The position numbers and the translations under genes are program-made. Positions 1 to 20,199 of a stretch of 27,500 bases of DNA are shown piece after piece. The notes beneath the pieces were generated by a model. The model had not been told where the DNA came from, searched no databases, and worked only from the letters and a program-made list of their open reading frames with translations. Positions within the stretch are counted from its first letter, which is position 1; each line of letters starts with the position of its first letter. Origin of the DNA: Sphaeroforma sirkka (lineage: Eukaryota > Opisthokonta > Ichthyosporea > Ichthyophonida); the NCBI GenBank assembly GCA_001586965.3, contig LUCW03000016.1, forward strand, positions 340,001 to 367,500, read 5' to 3'.

Positions 1-6010
<6,010 letters not shown>

Positions 6011-6175
6011 CTGTAAGGATTTAAACCCATAGCGAACGTATAGCACAAATGTATGAGGTTATGAGGCTAATGACATTTTTGTCGGCATATGAGTAAGACA
6101 TGGTATGCATAATCAGATTGTAACAATATCTGATAAAACTACTTCCAATTTAAAAACAATTGACCAGCATATATG

Positions 6176-6349
6176 TATATACAGACACACAGACACAGAC
6201 ACAGACACAGACACAGACATATATATATAGATGTATGGATATAAACATAAAATATACAAACATATATACATAGATACGTATACGCATACATGCATGTATA
6301 TATCAGAACGTATACCTACATGAATAAAACACACCCGCACACACACACG

Positions 6350-6381
<32 letters not shown>

Positions 6382-6412
6382 CATACAAATATATATATAT
6401 ATATATATATTC

Positions 6413-6444
<32 letters not shown>

Positions 6445-6512
6445 CATGATTATACATACATATATATATTATAAATATTTAAATATGTACATATATATAT
6501 ATATATATATAT
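6176..6512. repeat. Mixed (CA)n/(TA)n microsatellite
   Basis: acagacacaga units, (CA)n and (TA)n runs in the spacer between the STRAD and MTAP genes. Confidence 0.9.
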
Positions 6513-7061
6513 TGCTTTGAATGTAACTATTGCAGGCTGAATATTCGAGGTTGTGTGCGCAATGTGACGAGCGTTCGAGTCTGATAACGTAATCAAGCGT
6601 GCAATTATGCCGAACTTTACGAAAAAAAGTTGCACATAGATATATATCGGCAAAATCAGTTCGAAACGCCTTGCTATAAGCTGATAATACGGATAACAAC
6701 TCACAGATTGACACTCATAGATACTCATATGCGACCTCGCTGCCTATTGGTGGTGCGCATTCTACTGCATATACTGCAAATAGTTTTAACCACAGAATCA
6801 CTTTGACTGAGTGTATGCGAAAGGTATATATCTAGCAAGGAAAGTAAAAGATTGAAACTTGTAGGTGAATGGACGAGTCTAACGTACGACATACCTTGCT
6901 CTTCATGTTATTCCATAATTTGAAGATAGAGAGCTGTTGAATGCTGCAACCACTGTCGCACATACACATACGTTGCTTAGACACAAAGTGTCTGTTTACC
7001 TTTATATGTCGGGGTATTAAAATATGTCATGATTAATATTACTTTTGCACCCCATCATACA

Positions 7062-7208
7062 GTAAACGTTTAACGTATTACTTGCATATTAACGTGAAAA
7101 GGATAAACGGTGCACTCGAGAATTACACCCGGTTGAAATCCCGACAGTACTACTATAGGGTAAACGTTTAACTTTAACGTTAAAAGAATTGACAGTAAAA
7201 CGTTTAAC
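7062..7208. promoter_or_regulatory. Repeated palindrome AAACGTTTAAC upstream of MTAP
   Basis: TAAACGTTTAAC at 7062-7074 and 7161-7172, AAACGTTTAAC at 7198-7208, and the palindrome TTTAACGTTAAA at 7173-7184. Clustering 0.65-0.8 kb upstream of the MTAP start suggests a binding-site array, but no factor can be named. Confidence 0.25.
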
Positions 7209-7873
7209 GAGAGAGAAACTGAGAACAGGGTAAATATGCGTATTTACTAGTGATGCCGAAACCGAAAAGTCAAAATTGGAGCAAATTCTAATTTTAGAAT
7301 TGATGGCCAAGGATAAGCTAAAAGCTAAAATAGGATACATAAAAAGCTTCCAGCCAAACCTCATTACGTTACGGTAGTTCAACGTATACTTTGACCATTA
7401 AACAGACCAAGTGTTGATATGTTCACCTTGAAATGTATAAGGGGGCAACAGTAAGAGTCTAACCTACATTGGACATCGTGAGACTATAGAACGGAATATG
7501 TAGTGGTTTATTACACCTTAGAACCCACAGTTTACACCTCTCAATATTATACAATAGGACTCCATCAGCGTTTGAACGTACATTTAGAACCTAACGTATA
7601 TCGTATTTTGTTTGGGGTTCTGAGAGTCTGGGACTCATTGAGAGCCTCCGGGAATAAATAGCGTTTCTAGCAGACTTCAAAACTTCGCACAAAGCACACA
7701 AGAGAGCAGAGCCAGCAATCCAAGGCAGCAAATAAAGGGAGTCAGCGACCATTACTAAATATAATTAAATGTATTGAAAAATACATACCATGTGAGTGCA
7801 AGTTATATACGTTAAGCGTAGGTGCCTTAAGCAACTAGTTCGAGACACAGGCGATCCATATTGTGAGTCAAGC

Positions 7874-12633
<4,760 letters not shown>

Positions 12634-12789
12634 CATTCCGTACCTGTGAATATGTACTCGTTTCACGAATATTTCTTATTGACTTTCCAGATGTGCGTGT
12701 AGCAGTACATATACCAACGGGTTTTCTTCGCGTTTCACGTCCATGAAATCAGCAGGCGATCGTACATATACCAGTATATTAGGTTTTGT

Positions 12790-12868
12790 ATAGTCCAATT
12801 TCAAAGTTGTAGGGTGTATTGTTCTAAATAGTCCGATCAAGGTTGTAGGGTATATTGTTCTAAACGGG
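12790..12868 (+). repeat. ~38-bp tandem duplication
   Basis: Two copies of tagtccaattt...gttgtagggtgtattgttctaaa lie downstream of the MTAP stop. Confidence 0.7.
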
Positions 12869-12894
12869 AACCCTTAAGACTCCGGCCACTGCCT

Positions 12895-13020
12895 AACATT
12901 CTCACACCCGGATGCTATGCCACTAATTATGCCTCCCATCGCTATGCCTAGCATTCTCGCCCCCCGCCATATATGCCCACCACTCTCGCCCCCCGCTGAA
13001 TATACCCAACACTGTCGTGC
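12895..13020 (+). repeat. Degenerate ~30-bp repeat (cattctcgccccccgc)
   Basis: About four units of tatgcc...ca-cactctcgccccccgc. The same family recurs at 13345-13445. Confidence 0.6.
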
Positions 13021-13128
13021 ACCCCTTACTGTAAACACCTAGAAAGCATTTATTGTGTTAGAAAGTACAGTAGAAAGAGCGGGAAAGAAGTAGGTAATAA
13101 ATAAATTCACGTGCATATAAACTCCGGC

Positions 13129-13313
13129 AAAGTTGTTTTGTGATACTCTTGCTGCCAAAATGGGAGTGGTGCCATGTAGCGGCGCAGACTTAAAGCCAGG
13201 GAAAAGGGTATTGAGTTGCAATAAAAGCCGTAAAAAATAGCGAGACGCCAAGAGGTGAGGAGAGGAGAGTGGAGCAGGAAGCTAACCGAGCTCCAGTTCA
13301 CCGCAGTAGGCAT
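13129..13313 (-). pseudogene. Integrase-tail fragment, second copy
   Basis: The minus strand reads GFKSAPLHGTTPILAARVSQ, matching RFKSAPLHSTTPIVASRVSR at the 3' end of the gypsy integrase (15423-15500). Several differences fall at third codon positions. It is a short relic of a related element. The plus-strand frame here (FCDTLAAKMGVVPC) is probably a shadow. Confidence 0.4.
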
Positions 13314-13321
13314 TCCATAAA

Positions 13322-15054
13322 ATGTGGTTGCAATTCAAGGTAAGCTAGTTATGCCTAGCATTATCGCGCATTGTTGTTGCGCCTAGCATTATCGCGCACT
13401 GCTGCTATGTCTAACATTGTCGCGCACCGCTGTTATGACTAACTCAATATTGTTTATTCATTCAGCTTAACTTTGTGCACACGGACGCACCGCCAGGTCT
13501 TGAGAAAACTCCATTTACGGTTGGTTATAAACATGACGGTTCGGTCGCACCAAGTAATACATACTGGTGGACACAATCCCAGTGATGAGCAAGCAAATGT
13601 ATCATTTGTAGCCAGTGGAAAACTGGTCATATGGGACAACTTCGGAAGCGAGGCGAGTAACTAATTTGTTCAGAAAAGGCATATTTTAGAAGTGAACTAT
13701 AAAGGTGTTCAACAGAGGTGTGCGAGAGAGGTAGGCAAGAGAGGCGTGCGAGAGAGGTAGGCAAGAGAGGCGTGCAAAAGAGGTGAACTCTAATACAATT
13801 CATTAACAACAAATTATATATTTGAAGACGAAGAGCGTCCTAGTTGCCATGGCCTTACGGAAATGTTCGACAAACGAATTCCAAAAGTACATACTGTCGC
13901 TGTATCCCAAAACAGTATCCGTCACAGCCAAGACTATACATAACATCGGAGTCGTATGTTCTACCAAGAGTCCTTTATCGCATCGATTTATTTTATAACA
14001 CACCATACTTGATTTAGATCACCTGCCACCCGCTAGATAGGGAATTGTATACTTTTATTTATGCTTTACGCAGTCAAACACGCATTAATATTTAGAATGA
14101 GCCAGCAACTCTTTGACGAAGTTAAGAACAACGTTAAGACCTTGCCATCTTATATGACGAGGTCCAGCACTTTTCCGCCCGGTGTGAATATATCGGACGA
14201 GTGCATCGAGAAGTTTGTGAAGATGACGGAATGTTGAAGAAGCGATAAACGCGCAAGTATTTTAGTTTGTAACCATAAACTATACTAAAATAACATTCCT
14301 AATATATAGAAACCTTTCTAATGCTGCCCTTTAATGTCCCCCTCTGATGCTCCCCTCCGATGCTCCCCGCTGATGCTCTACTCTTGTGTACCTCTAATCC
14401 TCACCTCCGGAGCAACTTCCTCAACTTCTTCTAGTTGGCGCAGTCTATGGATCCGCAGCTGTATGTACGAATTCTGCGTGACAATGCAACTAACGTTCTG
14501 AAATGTGTTCTTTGCATGACCAATCCTATGAGAAAGAATTACCGCACCTTTAATCGTCTAGTCAGTATGGATACCCGCCATAGGGAGACAACGTACAAGT
14601 GCAGATGGCAGGTAAACATATATATATATATAAACACACACACACATATATTTATATATATATATATGTATACATATATATATATATATAGCAAACCTCT
14701 CTAGCACACCTCTCTAGCACACCCCTCTGGCACACCTTTATCGCACACCTCTCTCGCACACCTCTCTTGTTAACCTCTGTTGCACACCTCTCTCGCATAC
14801 CTCTATCGCACACCTCTCTGGCATCCTTTATCGCATACCTCTATTGCGCACCTCTCTCGCACACCACATATTGATCCATCTTAATCTTCAAACTATAGAT
14901 CGGAAAAGAACATTACCTTGAGGGATCAAAAAGTACCAACGTGGATGTCACAGGACCGGAAGTAGAAGAGCGGCAAAAGACAACACCGGAGCATGCTTTA
15001 AAAGACAGCAAGAAAACAAAGCAAAAAAGTTGCCACAACCAGAAAGTTACCTAA
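13322..15054 (+). CDS. Unrecognised multi-exon gene, CxxC-containing protein
   Basis: I do not recognise the product. Best-supported chain, all phase 0: 13834-13953 (40 codons, from SVLVAMALRK to HNIGV, donor GTATGT), 14106-14216 (QLFDEVKNNV to DECIEKF, donor GTGAAG), 14435-14611 (acceptor ttcttctag, donor GTAAAC) and 14899-15054 (acceptor aaactatag, stop TAA). The third exon holds KCVLC and RETTYKCRWQ, a possible Cys cluster; the last exon is polar and Lys/Glu-rich. Upstream, a start exon 13322-13339 (MWLQFK, donor GTAAGC) splices in phase to 13466 onward (LNFVHTDAPPGLEKTPF), but I could not find an unambiguous junction from there to 13834: two frames of that exon both look protein-like. A BED/hAT-transposase-like domestication was considered (WDNFG, FQKYILSLYP) but is too weak to assert. 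The downstream chain is the firmer part. Confidence 0.4.
13345..13445 (+). repeat. 30-bp tandem repeat after a splice donor, ~3.5 copies
   Basis: Unit is about tatgcctagcattatcgcgc plus actgctgc. It begins eight bases after the donor of exon 13322-13339 and resembles the array at 12895-13020. Confidence 0.75.
13707..13790 (+). repeat. ~31-bp tandem repeat, 2.5 copies
   Basis: Unit: gtgcgagagaggtaggcaag plus agaggc. It contains gtgcgagagagg, the reverse complement of the motif of the array at 14690-14872. Confidence 0.75.
14315..14412 (+). repeat. ~13-bp pyrimidine-rich repeat
   Basis: Several units of gatgctcccctcc precede the acceptor of the exon at 14435. Confidence 0.6.
14690..14872 (+). 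repeat. 15-16-bp minisatellite (cacacctctctcg), ~12 copies
   Basis: Pyrimidine-rich units cover most of the intron between exons 14435-14611 and 14899-15054. Confidence 0.85.
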
Positions 15055-15064
15055 TCCGGAAGGG

Positions 15065-15262
15065 TTGTGTCTTGCTGCCGAGAGCTTACCCTCAGCTGAA
15101 AACACCCCTGAGAGAAGCAGAATGAGCATGGTGACCGAGACGGAATACTGCATACAGGCAGTGAGGACAACATTGACTGAGATAGAAGCTCCGACAGCGA
15201 ACACGACACAGACATCGAGTGATAACATTAGCGATGGCGATGATGGCGGCGACAGTAAATAG
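15065..15262 (+). CDS. Possible alternative acidic C-terminal exon
   Basis: A plus-strand open frame ends in a Ser/Thr/Asp-rich tail (SSDNISDGDDGGDSK, then TAG). It begins just after the stop of the preceding unrecognised gene. A splice from GTACCA inside the 14899 exon to ttaccctcag at about 15095 would join it in frame and replace the Lys-rich end. No start context of its own is convincing. It could equally be chance; the opposite strand has a hydrophobic ORF that is its shadow. Confidence 0.2.
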   Translation: MCLAAESLPSAENTPERSRMSMVTETEYCIQAVRTTLTEIEAPTANTTQTSSDNISDGDDGGDSK

Positions 15263-15422
15263 AAGAGATAACATACCTGACGAACTCGGTCTACCAAAAT
15301 TGATACCCAATAAGGAGTTCTGGGACTGTTGCGTACGAACGTACACCTGAGAACGTTCTAAAAGGATGTATCTGGGAGGAACAACTTCATCCAAATAGAA
15401 AATCCAAAAGCTTTGCTGATAT

Positions 15423-16080
15423 AAAGATGTTTCGCGATACTCTTGATGCCACTATGGGAGTGGTGCTGTGAAGCGGTGCAGACTTGAAGCGAGGTATAGG
15501 GTATTGACTTGCAACAGAAGCGGTTCTACCGGAAATTGAGGAAACGCCCAGAAAAGAGTTCTAGTATAAACAAAGTGAATGGTAATCGTACGTCCCACAA
15601 CTCCAGACAACCAACACACGATGTGCGCACACATTTGTGAATTTATGTATGTCGGCGTTCTGCCGCACCCAACGTTCGAGGGCGGTATGGTTGGGACGTC
15701 TTGTGTATATTGCCCAACGCTCTCGTAATGAATTTCACGGTATTGTTCACAAATTTGGTACTCTAGTCACTCTGAATCTTACGAGGAAATCCATGTTCAC
15801 CAAATACTGGCACTAACTCTGCCGCCACTGTTTTTGCATTCTTCGCAGGTATCGCCCCTAAAATAGAGTATCTCAACGCCACATCAAGCACATGCAATAT
15901 ATATAATTTTTTTTTCTTTAGTGGATATGACCGCCATAGGAATGAGATTCAATTGTATGTAATCCGAGGGGTACCGAGCGATAATATGTATTAAAGGATG
16001 AAACAAGGATGAATCCCCTTCTTCATCGTATCGTTGCCCAAGCATATGTGCCATAACTTACGGGCCTCTTCTGTAATTGG
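15423..16080 (-). pseudogene. Ty3/gypsy integrase, broken
   Basis: Recognisable order: TEEARKLWHICLG (degenerate zinc-binding region), then YILHVLDVALRYSILGAIP and NAKTVAAELVPVFGEHGFP, IQSD-stop-STKFVN, and QPYRPRTLGAAERRH. The stop replaces the residue right after the second catalytic Asp (plus-strand positions 15763-15765). A run of nine T on the plus strand (15907-15915) marks a frameshift before YILHV. The 3' tail (SAPLHSTTPIVASRVS) reads in yet another frame. Confidence 0.7.
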
Positions 16081-16755
16081 AAGCATTTGGTCTCAATTAT
16101 GCGCATCATCCCGCATCTGTTGTACCGTAACTGCCGGTGCCGGTGGTTCTTGTTCATGAAATTGCCATGTCAACTGTACACGACGGTTAGCTTCCTCATG
16201 CCCTGGATGATTCATCGCTGTAGCATCCGCACATATTTTAGGAACTTTTGCAGCGATCTGTCGCGTCCGTTTAGTCATCAACGGTTGTGCCCAATCTTCT
16301 TGATAACGTGTACTAGCGTTTTCACATACAGGTACCTCCAGACCTAGGTCACACCAAAACGATGGATTGACTTTGTACCCAGATGGAGGGCCCATTCGTA
16401 ACACGATATTATGCTCCCACGGGTATGTACCACAAGCCTGTGAGCCGTCCTTTAAGGATGTGTGAGCTGTACGAGGGATAAATAACGGGTCTGCTTACAT
16501 CATCGACAGAAGTAATGAAGACCACGGTGCACGTTTGTTCAACGGTAAACATATTGTTGCAGACGCCATGTCCTTCAACACCTTACGCAACACCTTGTGT
16601 ATAAGGCGCCACGACGGGTTCATTCATGCTCCAGTCAAACTTAAACGCCCCGCCATCCTTGTCGATCGACCAGTATTGGCGAAGCTGGGCGTTACGACTC
16701 GAGGCAAAGGCATCAACGTCTTCTGGACCTGGTCAATGAAATCCGAAAACAACTT

Positions 16756-17300
16756 TCAACATGATGTATAGAACACCGTGGGGTAGTTGATATCCGCCGC
16801 ATCCTCATGAACACGACTCCACATGTCTGATAACTTGTTTAGTTCTCCAGGTACATGTGTAGTAGTAAAATTGAACTGTGTAATGATGTGATGCCACAGC
16901 TGCAACATACTATTCAATTTTAGCTGAGTGTTTATGTATATGAGAGCCCTATAATCTGTGTGCACAGTAAACCGCTGCCCAATGAGATGGTCATGAAAGT
17001 GAACCAGAGCATAGGTAAGTGCTAGTAACTCTTTCATCGGGATTGCATATGTCTGTTATACCTTATTGAGAGTCTTTGAGAAAAACACCAGGTAATATTT
17101 GCGTCCGTCAATCAATTAAAACAATGCTCCATCAATACCATAATCGCTTGCATCCGTTTTTAACTCAACTGGTACACCATCAACAGGAAAATTCAACCGG
17201 ACTGCCGACACGATAGCCTCCTTCATTTGATCCCACACCAACTGTTGTTCTGGCTTTCTACGATCCCCAATGGGATCCTTTTGCTTAAGCTTAGAAAACG
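16756..17300 (-). pseudogene. Ty3/gypsy RNase H, broken
   Basis: Motifs in order: VELKTDASDYGI (first catalytic Asp), YYLVFFSKTLN, MKELLALTYALVHFHDHL (catalytic Glu), FTVHTDYRALIYI (catalytic Asp) and HVPGELNKLSDMWSRV (catalytic Asp position). In-frame TAA codons occur after GALF and after TLNKV. The 5' part (PEQQLVWDQMKEAIV) is the usual RT-RNase H connection. Confidence 0.8.
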
Positions 17301-17301
17301 T

Positions 17302-17990
17302 TCAGAGTGGAGCCACTTTATGTACAAAGTTAGGTAAATGCTCATGTAGGAAGTTTGCCAATCCTAACGCAGAAGCAATATCCCTCTGACACCGTGAAAT
17401 TTGCCAGTCAATTAAACGTTGCTGTGTCTCATAATCCACATCAATGCCTTTAGCTGATATCTTCTTTCCCAGGACCATCACCTCTCGCACAGCAAAGTGA
17501 TATTTCTTTTGACTAAGTTTGAAGTTGTTCTCCGTCAGGCGTCGAATGACCTCTTGAACCGTAGCGATGTGCTCCTCTGAGTCGTCTGACGCAATTATTA
17601 GATTATTAACATATCATTGCACGTCCAGTCCCGCCATCAGATTGCTGATTGTGCGTTGAAATTGACGTGAGTGACGTCAACCCGAAGGGAGCCGACGTGA
17701 ACGAGTATTGCTGACTGTCCCATGTAAACGAAAACATGTGCTGCGAATGGAAGTGCACTGGTAAACGATGGTAGGCGGCCGTGGTAAAGTACCGCTTGTC
17801 CTTAAAGTTGCAGATGATCTCGTTAACCTTCGGAAGCGTAAATTGATAGCCCGGAATAAGAACGTTGATCTGCCGTGGGTCCAAGCACACCCGTACTTTG
17901 ATAAATTCTCCCGATAGTGTGAATGATGATACTGCAAATAATGGGAGGTTAACAATCGACGCATATATTCGACGATTTGTGACCAAGTCG
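17302..17990 (-). pseudogene. Ty3/gypsy reverse transcriptase, broken active site
   Basis: Seen: VRVCLDPRQINVLIPGYQF, LPKVNEIICNF, a shortened FTTAAYHRLPV where the first catalytic Asp is expected, SAPFGL, then a frameshift. The YxDD box reads stop-YVNNLIIAS (plus 17602-17616), followed by TENNFKLSQKKYHFAVREV and LGKKISAKGID. Both catalytic aspartates of the box are Asn and the preceding residue is a stop, so polymerase activity is impossible. Confidence 0.8.
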
Positions 17991-18169
17991 TGTTCTCATT
18001 TGTGCACTTGCTTTGTTACATGGCTGATCAGGCACGATATCAGCGTCCACTAAGCTATCACGAGGCCGGAAATTAGTACCTGATCCTTGAGTCCCGCGTG
18101 TCGATGTGCTTGTGGCCGATGTACGTCAAACTGTAGCCCTACCATGTTGTGCACGGCTACCTGTCAGCC

Positions 18170-18290
18170 TGGACCGGTAGTCGTTGTAAGTTAGGACATC
18201 GACTTGCATGTCCTAACTTATCCCGGCGGAATGGTCTGCTCACATGATCGACAACGAACCCATGGATTCAACGTAGGCGGTGCATGCGGG
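18170..18290 (-). pseudogene. Gag zinc knuckle with frameshift
   Basis: The minus strand reads VRCRSCEQTIPP in one frame and KLGHASRCPN in the next: a CX2C...GHX4C knuckle split by a frame change. The GHASRC half lies inside a perfect 13-bp hairpin (18187-18220). Confidence 0.5.
18187..18220. other. Perfect 13-bp hairpin with 8-nt loop
   Basis: Arms TAAGTTAGGACAT and ATGTCCTAACTTA flank CGACTTGC. It sits at the zinc-knuckle frame change of the retrotransposon. Confidence 0.7.
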
Positions 18291-18427
18291 TTAGCGCGTG
18301 TATTCACCTCCGTACGTAATTTTAAACGTGCTCGCGAGTTCCTCGGAATTCGTTGTGGTCGTGAGAGCTTGTTCTGACGATTTTCTTCTGCTTTGTCATG
18401 TTTACACGGAAAAAATCACACTCCTTC

Positions 18428-19516
18428 TCAGACGAGTAGTTTCGCCAATGTGGATGCATTCGAAAGAGTATCACGGTAGTATGCCCCACCTGCAGGTATA
18501 CCATGGTTGTGGTATACCTTTAGGGGGTTCTTATACTGTCGTATTTCCATAAACTCAACTTTGCGTGCAAAATCACGAATCCGAGTATCAAGCGGAATAT
18601 ATGGCTTCAGCTTCATGCACGCTAACATCTGGCGGTATGCATTGTCTTCCAGCTCTTGTTCTTGTGTTCGTACAATAAAAGCGATGGCATCCTCAAATGT
18701 CATAGACTGCTATTTTGCTCGTACTCCACAATAAAATCCAATAGCGCCTTCGGAGCCCCCTTCATGCTGTAGAGCTCGGTGTAAACTCATTTGCATAAGG
18801 ATCGATTCTAGCTTATGGTATCGCACATTCTTGTGTCAGTCCAAGATAAAAGCATGCAACTGTATTTTCTTCGAATTATCTAAATAATAGTTGCCCTGTG
18901 GGTTGGGCGTCCATTCCTTCGGTGTTTGTTTGTCGACCGTTGCTGAGCACGTCTTCAGAGTCTCATTTGTTGACGCACGAATTAGACCCTGCAGCGCACG
19001 CATTGTCCTTCTGCTTCTGCATGCATCATGAACTTGCATCTTTATCTCGGAAGCTGTCGATGCAGCTAGGCTCCGTAGGTTCCGAACGCTTATAACGTTG
19101 CATCGCCTGAGGGTATTCCAAGTAGTGGTCGTGATGAACAGGAAAGTGTTTGCAATATGCAGTTGTAAGTAGCGGTCGTGATGAACAGGAAAGTATTTGC
19201 AATATGCAACAGGAAAGTATTTGCAATATGCAATTGTATCAATAGGAACATTCGTCGTATCCTGATAATTCTCCTGTAACTCTTCTGGTGTTCGTGGGCA
19301 ACGGTGACGTTGCAACTTGTCACGAAATAAGTTCGTTGCCATGTGACCATGGTTCATCTGTTGCTGCAGAGACTTCATCACTCTGCGGAATGCATTAAAA
19401 GAACTAAATTCCGAGGAGTGTCCATGTCCAAGTGCAAACTCGTAGGTTCCAAAAAAAAAAATCCACCAGGCGATTTCACGAAAGTTGTCGATACCGGATC
19501 CCAATTCGGACCACAA
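18428..19516 (-). pseudogene. Gag-like region of the retrotransposon
   Basis: Upstream of the zinc knuckle, two frames with capsid-like character: FSSFNAFRRVMKSLQQQM to PEELQENYQD in 18836-19516, and MTFEDAIAFIVRTQEQELED to TRIRDFARKVEFMEI in 18428-18703, separated by stops. An internal tandem expansion (19122-19240) shifts the frame. Assignment rests on position in the element and general helical, charged composition, not on a diagnostic motif. Confidence 0.5.
19122..19240. repeat. Tandem expansion inside gag-like region
   Basis: The block ggtcgtgatgaacaggaaag...tttgcaatatgcag occurs twice, followed by an extra aacaggaaagtatttgcaat. Confidence 0.8.
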
Positions 19517-19560
19517 AAATCAGCCGGCATCTCATCAGGGGTCGAAATTGTTTGTGTTCA

Positions 19561-20199
19561 ATTTTGAGCGTTCTTCAACATCTGCTCTCTGCGAGTAACT
19601 TGGACATTATCGCAAGGAGCCAGTTGATGCACGAGCTTCATGCGGCCAATTCTGCATTTCACCGGGCTAATTTGCTTCATGTTGTTAGCCCCGCTGTCAA
19701 GTAGCTGGTCGGTTGGCGTCAACCCTGCCTGCGTAATGTTGTTGAACTGTTGGTGCGGCCTAAGGTCTCAGCGGAATCATCATCCACTGTTGCCTGGGCC
19801 GTGTCAAGGGGCATAGACGTGTCAATATCCGCCAGTGACAAAACCCCTAAAACTCTTAAATGAGCTGAATATACTTCGTGGCCTCCTGCACATGCTTCAT
19901 CGTATTCAAGTGTCCTTGATCAGAATTCCAGTATTGGGATTGTCTAAGCTTACCCAGGGTTTTGATTGAGTATTGGGCCTCCGAAACCAAACGGGTTTTT
20001 TTCGTGAAAAGCACTAATGGTGATGAGAGTCAATCATCGCCAGAGTTCGAGGATACTGACCACTTCTTCCCATCAAACTTTCCTGAACCACTACAGCGAC
20101 TATGAGAGCCATACCATATGTTCATACATTGTAACATACACACTTGTCATTTTTGAAATAAATAATATTATCCCTACATATCATGAAGGAGACGGACGC
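19561..20199. other. Segment between gypsy relic and inverted repeat
   Basis: No gene recognised. A plus-strand open frame (20017-20247) runs into the left arm of the inverted repeat, ending YVNFDGKLLGFKLY; its reality is uncertain. Confidence 0.4.

Larger units (their letters stand above)
6011..7873. other. Spacer between divergent STRAD and MTAP genes
   Basis: It must hold the STRAD first exon(s) or promoter and the MTAP promoter. Apart from the microsatellite at 6176-6512 and the palindrome cluster, I see no supportable gene. A 97-codon minus ORF at 7089-7382 has no family resemblance. Confidence 0.5.
15423..19560 (-). mobile_element. Decayed Ty3/gypsy retrotransposon
   Basis: On the minus strand the order is gag-like region, CCHC zinc knuckle, reverse transcriptase, RNase H and integrase, which is the gypsy (not copia) order. 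Every domain carries in-frame stops or frameshifts, so the copy is inactive. I found no long terminal repeats by eye, and no protease motif in the stretch between the zinc knuckle and RT. The left limit is set by an integrase-tail segment shared with 13129-13245; the right limit is where gag-like coding fades. Confidence 0.85.

Noticed and set aside
7089..7382. 97-codon minus-strand frame and a Lys/Glu-rich plus frame on the opposite strand
   Set aside because: No domain, no splice partner, and overlaps the palindrome cluster; likely chance.
14998..15297. Hydrophobic minus-strand frame of 99 codons
   Set aside because: Antisense to the polar plus-strand frame there; hydrophobicity is the expected shadow of that composition.
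15423..20199. Long terminal repeats of the gypsy element
   Set aside because: Visual comparison of the flanks gave no matching pair; boundaries remain undefined.
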